Source: DASXHZ01 sp036488085 (GTDB taxonomy: Bacteria > Acidobacteriota > Thermoanaerobaculia > Gp7-AA8). From it: a stretch of 64,000 nt of DNA. The stretch spans positions 1 to 64,000 of the forward strand of contig DASXHZ010000005.1 of assembly GCA_036488085.1 (NCBI GenBank). The letters are read 5' to 3'. Numbering within the stretch: position 1 is the stretch's first letter; the number at the start of each line of letters is the position of its first letter. Positions 59,399 to 64,000 of the stretch are shown one piece after another. The notes beneath the pieces are model-generated. The model saw only the letters and a list, made by a program, of their open reading frames with translations. It did not search any database and had not been told where the DNA came from. A program made the translations under genes and the position numbers.

Positions 59399-60801
59399 AC
59401 CCACACGTGCGGTGCGATTCGGGGAAAGCCGTGCCACGACGGTGCCCGGTCGGTGGCGAGGTAGCGGACGTTATTGCGCTGGCAGTAGGCGAGGAGCTGG
59501 GCGTGGTGGGGGTTGTTGAGCGCGTCATTCGCGATGTCGAAACGGGTCGCGTTCGGCATCGACCCGAAATTGTCGACGACGACGGCGTGGCGGCCGAAGA
59601 CGTCGATGGCGTGGCCGAGATACCAGGGGGCGAGGACGCGGCCGGGGGGCAATCGACGGACCTCGTTGGCGATCACGTTCGGGGTGCGATCTGCCGGCGG
59701 CTCTGGATTCTTGAACGTGTACGCGTCGTAGGCGAGTGGCGGGAGGAGAATTGCCAGCGCCATCGCGATGCGCACCGTCCGACCTCCCAGGTCCCTCGCT
59801 ACGCTCGGGATGACAGCGAGGAGGGGGATCGCGATCGGGAGGAAGCGCCGCGAGGAGATCGCGAAGAGGACGTACCCAATCGCGAAAACCAGTGTAGCGC
59901 CGCCGACTCGGCGGCGGGCCAACAGCAACACCGCCACCCCGCCTCCGATGTTCGCCAGATCCGTCCCTATCCGCGACGCATCGCGGAACATCGGCTGGAA
60001 CTCGACGATGGCGCTGAGCCATGGGTCGCCGCGGAAGAAGTGCATGCCTTGATACAGCTCCGGCCAGAACGGGAGGGTCAGCGCGATGGCGATCGGGAGC
60101 GCGTACCAGCGGTCATGCAGCGCGAGCGCGACCGCCGCGGCAACGAGCAGCACGACGTAGACGCCGCCGAGGAACCAGGGGCTTTCGGGAAACGGAACGG
60201 CGAAACGCCAGACGGCGACCGCGACCGCGGCGAAGAGAAACGCGCGTGCGTAGCGACGGTCGCGATCGAACAGCCAGAGCGAGAGAAACGCGAGGCCGCA
60301 CGCCACGATCAGCGCCGTCTGGACGAACAGCGCGCACGTCATCGCGATCCCGAGGAGCCAGACGTTCCGCCGCAGCAGCGCAAGGACGATGAGCATGACG
60401 AGCATCGGCTCGACCCAGTGATGATCGATGTCCGCCACGCGCGAGATCCCAATCAGGTACGGCGCGAGCGCGACGGCGAATCCGGCGACCGCGCCGAACT
60501 GCCATGCGAGTGCCGCGGCGAAGAGCGCGAACGCGATCGGCGGGAGCCACACGATCGACTTCCCTCCCGTCACGCTTGTGAGTGCGCCACAGGCGAAGTC
60601 ATACAGCGGCGGCCACGGGCACCACGCATCGCGATCGGAATCGAACTGGATGAGATGCGGGAACGACTGAATCCTTTTCAGGTGATACGCGTCGTCGAAC
60701 GGCCCGATCTGATGTGAGCCGCCGAGGCGCAGTGTGAGCGCCAGGCCGAAGACGGCAACGCTCGGGAGGGCGAGAAGGACGATCGGAAACAACTTTTTCA
60801 A
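59374..60801 (-). CDS. STT3-like oligosaccharyltransferase-type membrane glycosyltransferase
   Basis: 475 residues from a TTG at 60801 (LKKLFPIVLLALPSVAVFGL); no closer ATG exists. About 11 membrane helices. Early loop IGPFDDAYHLKRIQSFP carries the metal-binding DD-x-YH motif, and RVADIDHHWVEPML matches the second acidic loop of STT3/AglB proteins. Near the C-terminus VLAPWYLGHAIDVFGRHAVV then VDNFGS resembles the region around the WWDYG motif, although WWD itself is not kept. It would move lipid-linked glycans on the periplasmic face. Two repeat insertions lie inside: 59786-59817 and 59891-59918. Confidence 0.75.
   Translation of the reverse strand: MKKLFPIVLLALPSVAVFGLALTLRLGGSHQIGPFDDAYHLKRIQSFPHLIQFDSDRDAWCPWPPLYDFACGALTSVTGGKSIVWLPPIAFALFAAALAWQFGAVAGFAVALAPYLIGISRVADIDHHWVEPMLVMLIVLALLRRNVWLLGIAMTCALFVQTALIVACGLAFLSLWLFDRDRRYARAFLFAAVAVAVWRFAVPFPESPWFLGGVYVVLLVAAAVALALHDRWYALPIAIALTLPFWPELYQGMHFFRGDPWLSAIVEFQPMFRDASRIGTDLANIGGGVAVLLLARRRVGGATLVFAIGYVLFAISSRRFLPIAIPLLAVIPSVARDLGGRTVRIAMALAILLPPLAYDAYTFKNPEPPADRTPNVIANEVRRLPPGRVLAPWYLGHAIDVFGRHAVVVDNFGSMPNATRFDIANDALNNPHHAQLLAYCQRNNVRYLATDRAPSWHGFPRIAPHVWVCSTRSLQ
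59786..59817. repeat. Dispersed repeat element inside the STT3-like gene
   Basis: On the minus strand it reads GCTGTCATCCCGAGCGTAGC then GAGGGACCTGGG, with CCCGAGCG/CGCTCGGG type symmetry. In frame it encodes AVIPSVARDLGG. From general knowledge this peptide and DNA string recur in unrelated proteins of many environmental bacteria. Confidence 0.65.
59891..59918. repeat. GC palindrome half-copy inside the STT3-like gene
   Basis: AGTGTAGCGCCGCCGACTCG followed by GCGGCGGG, the left arm of the 58499 and 62156 family, encoding ARRRVGGAT in frame. Confidence 0.75.
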
Positions 60802-60900
60802 GCGTGCAGGATTTTCTTGTGTTTTGGGGTGAGTTGTCTCAATCTGTTCGCGACGTCGGTCCAAGACGCCAAAAAACAATCGGAAGAGCCTGGGAGACCA

Positions 60901-62151
60901 ATGGGACGGTTCCTCGCGCGCGGTTTTGTATCCGCTCTGCTCGTTTGCGGCGCGACGACAGTCTTCGCTCAGACTGAGACACCCGAGCTCGTTGCCACCC
61001 ATTGTTACGAATCCGACGTTCGCCTCGATGCGACGCACACCTCGTCCCGCCTCGGCCGCTGCAGTGAGGATGCGCCCGTCAACCTTCTCTGGCATCTCGA
61101 TCGGATCGATCAAGTCGGCGGCTCGCTCGACGGCCGTTTCACCCGCCGCGCCCGTGGCGCCGGCGCGGTCGTCTATGTGATGGATACTGGCGTCTTCGCA
61201 GATCACGACGAGTTCGAAGGCCCCGACCACACCACCCGCGTGATCGCCGGCTACGACGCGGCAACCAGCGTGGTCCTCGGCGCCTCCACCTGCAGCAGCA
61301 ACAACAAGGCGACCGCCCCCTGCTTCGCGAACTTCGACGAGCTCGGCGCGACCTCGCACGGCACCAGCGTCGCGTCGCTGATCGCCGGGCGCAACGTCGG
61401 CGTCGCGCCGGAAGCGAAGATCGTCAGCGTCCGCGTGATGAACGAGCATGGCCTCGCGACGACCCGAACCTATCTCGAGGGCCTCAACGACATCATCCAT
61501 CACTCCTGGTCGTCGAACGCATCGCAGTACACGACCTCCATCGTGAACATCAGCGGCTGGGTGCTCGACCACATCACCGCGGCAACCGACGACGACGTCG
61601 TGCCGTACGCGACGGTCGAGAAGAAGATGCGCGACATGGTCGCGGGCGTCGACGCGAACGGCAACCGCGATCCGAGCGGGAAGAAGTTCCTCTTCGTCGT
61701 CGCCGCGAACAACACCGACGGCGGCTGCGGCCCCTCCGGCATCATCGACCGCTTTCCGGCGACGCTCGGCAAGAGCATCGAGGGGATGGTCACGGTCGGC
61801 GGGATGACGGAAGAGAACGAGTCGTGGGTCGGCTCATGCCGCGGCGGCGTGGAAGTCCTCGCGCCGGCCGAGCAGATCTTCAGCGCCACGATCACCGCAC
61901 GCGATCACTACCGCGGACGCGGACAGCGCAACGGGACGTCGTTCGCGGCGCCGATCATCTCCGGCATCGCAGCGCTCCTCATTTCCAACCATCCCGACCT
62001 CTCGCCCGAGCAGCTCGAGTGGTGGATCACCAACACGCCCTCCCGCGTCGCCGATCCGACTGCCGCGCTGGCCGCTGGAAAGGTCGCGGTCGAGTTCGTC
62101 CCGCAGCCGGCCATTCCGGCGGTCGCGTCCCGCGCAACCTTCGCGAAGTGA
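60901..62151 (+). CDS. Secreted subtilisin-like serine protease (S8)
   Basis: 416 residues from the ATG at 60901. Signal peptide MGRFLARGFVSALLVCGATT...VFAQ. The catalytic triad is complete: Asp95 (VYVMDTGVFADHDEF), His153 (TSHGTSVASLIAGRNVG) and Ser347 (RNGTSFAAPIISGIAALL). A short stretch before residue 80 may be a reduced propeptide. A pair of Cys in each of STCSSN, APCFAN, GGCGPS and GSCRGG could form disulfides. It acts outside the cytoplasm. It diverges from the STT3-like gene and has no obvious C-terminal sorting domain. Confidence 0.92.
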   Translation: MGRFLARGFVSALLVCGATTVFAQTETPELVATHCYESDVRLDATHTSSRLGRCSEDAPVNLLWHLDRIDQVGGSLDGRFTRRARGAGAVVYVMDTGVFADHDEFEGPDHTTRVIAGYDAATSVVLGASTCSSNNKATAPCFANFDELGATSHGTSVASLIAGRNVGVAPEAKIVSVRVMNEHGLATTRTYLEGLNDIIHHSWSSNASQYTTSIVNISGWVLDHITAATDDDVVPYATVEKKMRDMVAGVDANGNRDPSGKKFLFVVAANNTDGGCGPSGIIDRFPATLGKSIEGMVTVGGMTEENESWVGSCRGGVEVLAPAEQIFSATITARDHYRGRGQRNGTSFAAPIISGIAALLISNHPDLSPEQLEWWITNTPSRVADPTAALAAGKVAVEFVPQPAIPAVASRATFAK

Positions 62152-62155
62152 TGGT

Positions 62156-62235
62156 TCTGTGTAGCGCCGCCGACCCGGCGGCGGGTTCTACGCGACTCAT
62201 GCACCAGACGCCGCCGAGTCGGCGGCGCTACACAG
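62156..62235. repeat. GC palindrome between convergent genes
   Basis: TCTGTGTAGCGCCGCCGACC CGGCGGCG and CGCCGCCGAGTCGGCGGCGC TACACAG are inverted around a ~26-bp spacer. The right arm reaches the stop codon of the aldo/keto reductase gene, so it can act as a terminator for both genes. Confidence 0.85.
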
Positions 62236-63034
62236 CTAGGCGTTTGAACTCGTCATCGCTTAACCGCACCTCCCGCGCTCTCATGTTCTCTTCGAGGTGC
62301 TTGACCTTCGACGTGCCGGGAATTGGGAGCAGGACGGCGGAGCGCTTCAGCAGCCATGCGAGCGCCTTCTCAGGAGCGACCGGCAGCTTGCCGACGTTGA
62401 GCGGATACCACGGGATGAATCCGATCCTCTCGCGCTCGCAGTAGTCGAGGACCGGCTCCCACTCGCGGTCGCCGAGGTTGTAGCGGTTCTGGACGGAGAC
62501 GACGGGGAAGTACTTTCTCGCGCGCTCGATCTGATCGATCGTCACTTCGGAGAGGCCGGCGTGGCGGATCTTCCCCTCGCGCAGGAACGCCTGGATCGTT
62601 CCGAACTGATCCTCCTCCGGCACCTTGTCGTCGATGCGGTGCAGTTGCCAGAGATCGATACGGTCGACGCGAAGGCGGCGGAGGCTCCCTTCCAGCTCCT
62701 CGCGCAGCCGCTCGGGACGGCAGTTGACCTTCCAGTCGCCAGGCCCGGGCCGATCGAATCCACCCTTTGTAGCGATCACGAGCCCTTTCGGGTACGGATA
62801 CAGCGCCTCGGCGATCAGTTCTTCCGAAACATGCGGCCCGTACGACTCCGCCGTGTCGATGAAATCGACGCCGAGCTCGGTCGCGCGGCGCAGCACCGCG
62901 AGGCATTCGTCGCGGTCCGCCGGCGGCCCCCAAACACCTTTGCCGGTGAGCCGCATCGCACCGAATCCCAACCGGTGCACGCGCAGGTCGCCTAACGAGA
63001 AAACGGTATCATCCGCGCCGCTCAAAATGTCCAC
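62228..63034 (-). CDS. Aldo/keto reductase
   Basis: 268 residues. AKR motifs: VHRLGFGAMRLTGKGVWG, GVDFIDTAESYGPHVSEE (catalytic Asp and Tyr), VIATKGGFDRP (Lys), IDLWQLHRID (His) and PIPGTSKVKHLEENMRA (NADPH-binding C-terminus). It reduces carbonyls with NADPH in the cytoplasm. The GTG start at 63034 would lie inside the divergent parE gene by 8 bp. A TTG at 63025 avoids that overlap and may be the true start. Confidence 0.9.
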   Translation of the reverse strand: MDILSGADDTVFSLGDLRVHRLGFGAMRLTGKGVWGPPADRDECLAVLRRATELGVDFIDTAESYGPHVSEELIAEALYPYPKGLVIATKGGFDRPGPGDWKVNCRPERLREELEGSLRRLRVDRIDLWQLHRIDDKVPEEDQFGTIQAFLREGKIRHAGLSEVTIDQIERARKYFPVVSVQNRYNLGDREWEPVLDYCERERIGFIPWYPLNVGKLPVAPEKALAWLLKRSAVLLPIPGTSKVKHLEENMRAREVRLSDDEFKRLAV

Positions 63035-64000
63035 CTACGACTCCTCTGCAATTGAAGTACTCACCGGGCTCGAGCCGGTCCGTAAACGGCCCGGAATGTA
63101 CACCACCACGGAGCGGCCGAATCACCTCGCGCAGGAAGTGATCGACAACGCCGCCGACGAGGCAATCGCCGGCTACTGCGACGAGATCACGGTCACGCTC
63201 CACGACGACAACTCCCTCTCCGTCGCCGACAACGGCCGCGGCATGCCGGTCGACAAACATGCGAAAGAAGGCGTCAGCGGCGTGGAGGTCATCCTCACGC
63301 GCCTGCACGCCGGCGCGAAATTCTCGGAGAAGAGCTATCGGTATTCGGGCGGCCTCCACGGCGTCGGCGTCTCAGTCGTCAACGCGCTCTCGAAACGGCT
63401 CGAAGTGTGGGTACGCCGCGACGGCAACGAATACTCGATGCGTTTCGCCGACGGGAAGAAGAAGTCGGAGCTGAAGGTGGTCGGCCAGGTCGGCAAGCGC
63501 AACACCGGATCGACCGTGCGCTTCTGGGCCGACGAGCAGTTCTTCGACACCACCAAGTTCGCCGTCCCGCGCCTCAAGCACGTGATGCGCGCCAAGGCGG
63601 TGCTCTCCCCGGGCCTCCGGATGCGCTTCATCAGCGAGCAGGACCCGGCCGACAACGAGGAGTGGTACTTCGAGAACGGCCTCCCGGCGTACCTGATGTC
63701 GGAGCTTGCCGGCGCGACGACCATTCCTCCGGAGCCCTTCATCGGCCATTTCAAAGGGACCGATCACGAGGTCGACTGGGCGTCGGTCTGGCTCCCCGAG
63801 GACGACGACGTCGTCGGCGAGAGCTACGTCAACCTGATCCCGACCGCGCAGGGCGGCACGCACGTGAACGGCTTCCGCACCGGCCTGACCGAGGCGATCC
63901 GCGAGTTCTGTGAGTTCCGGAACCTGCTGCCCCGCGGTGTGAAGCTCGCGCCGGAAGACGTCTGGGCGCGCTGCAGCTACATCCTTTCCGTGCGCATGAC
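63027..64000 (+). CDS. parE: DNA topoisomerase IV subunit B (3' end outside window)
   Basis: The first 324 codons are visible and run off the window. GHKL ATPase motifs: VIDNAADEAIAGYCDEI (Asn for Mg2+-ATP), VADNGRGMPVDKHAKEGVSG, SGGLHGVGVSVVNALS, and QGGTHVNGFRTGLTEAIREF in the transducer. TGLEPVRKRPGMYTTTERPN and ESYVNLIPTAQGGTHVNG follow E. coli ParE more closely than GyrB. It decatenates daughter chromosomes with ParC. The ATG at 63027 is preceded by a shared, very short divergent region. Confidence 0.92.
   Translation, partial: MSTYDSSAIEVLTGLEPVRKRPGMYTTTERPNHLAQEVIDNAADEAIAGYCDEITVTLHDDNSLSVADNGRGMPVDKHAKEGVSGVEVILTRLHAGAKFSEKSYRYSGGLHGVGVSVVNALSKRLEVWVRRDGNEYSMRFADGKKKSELKVVGQVGKRNTGSTVRFWADEQFFDTTKFAVPRLKHVMRAKAVLSPGLRMRFISEQDPADNEEWYFENGLPAYLMSELAGATTIPPEPFIGHFKGTDHEVDWASVWLPEDDDVVGESYVNLIPTAQGGTHVNGFRTGLTEAIREFCEFRNLLPRGVKLAPEDVWARCSYILSVRM

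Noticed and set aside
63027..64000. gyrB
   Set aside because: The N-terminal segments and the shorter spacing follow ParE rather than GyrB, so parE is the better name, although the C-terminus is not visible.

Overview
The window is high-GC bacterial chromosome. It most resembles an Acidobacteriota genome (Thermoanaerobaculia- or Vicinamibacteria-like). The signs are a TonB-receptor-like outer-membrane protein with an N-terminal carboxypeptidase-regulatory domain, several sulfatase-fold proteins fused to TPR repeats, a CHAT/ECF sigma operon, and many short palindromic repeats. The assignment rests on gene content only.

Layout. 1-9.7 kb: the end of a LuxR-type regulator, an NmrA-like oxidoreductase, SSS and EamA transporters, a very unusual chemoreceptor fused to a peptide-binding (SBP_bac_5) domain, a polyprenyl diphosphate synthase and a Phd/PIN toxin-antitoxin pair. 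9.7-14.0 kb: a 4.2 kb block bounded by a 51-nt copy of the 3' end of tRNA-Phe and the intact tRNA-Phe gene. It holds a decayed acylase fragment, a lycopene-cyclase-like membrane protein and an unknown 876-residue secreted protein. 14.0-17.1 kb: a 21-bp periodic repeat and a large hybrid histidine kinase.

17.2-30.6 kb: a c-di-AMP (ydaO-type) riboswitch with an intrinsic terminator, the outer-membrane receptor, then two translationally coupled pairs of sulfatase-fold/TPR proteins, with a small TPR protein between the pairs. The pairs look like a tandem duplication, and all four proteins carry Thr where true sulfatases have Cys/Ser. 30.6-36.6 kb: rnc, then an EnvC-like protein, an S41-like protein and a YibQ-like deacetylase. 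The first two appear to have lost catalytic residues. Two membrane proteins and an ankyrin protein follow. 36.6-48.3 kb: zinc-ribbon protein, efp with an Asn-tipped loop, DUF3617, MauE/DoxX plus rhodanese, trehalose synthase-like and glgX, a glycosyltransferase, a PQQ-type propeller, a GDSL esterase, a YkuD transpeptidase, a STAS protein and rsmE.

48.4-52.8 kb: an ECF sigma / anti-sigma / unknown / CHAT-protease operon. 52.8-64 kb: a GH63/MGH1-like hydrolase, a DHH phosphoesterase, a thioesterase, AcpH, a lipase-maturation-factor homologue and an STT3-like glycosyltransferase, a subtilase, an aldo/keto reductase and the start of parE.

A second theme is several families of short palindromic repeats (7-nt and 8-nt tandem units arranged as inverted repeats, and GC-rich palindromes). 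They sit in intergenic gaps and also inside coding frames, where they add peptide segments without breaking the gene.
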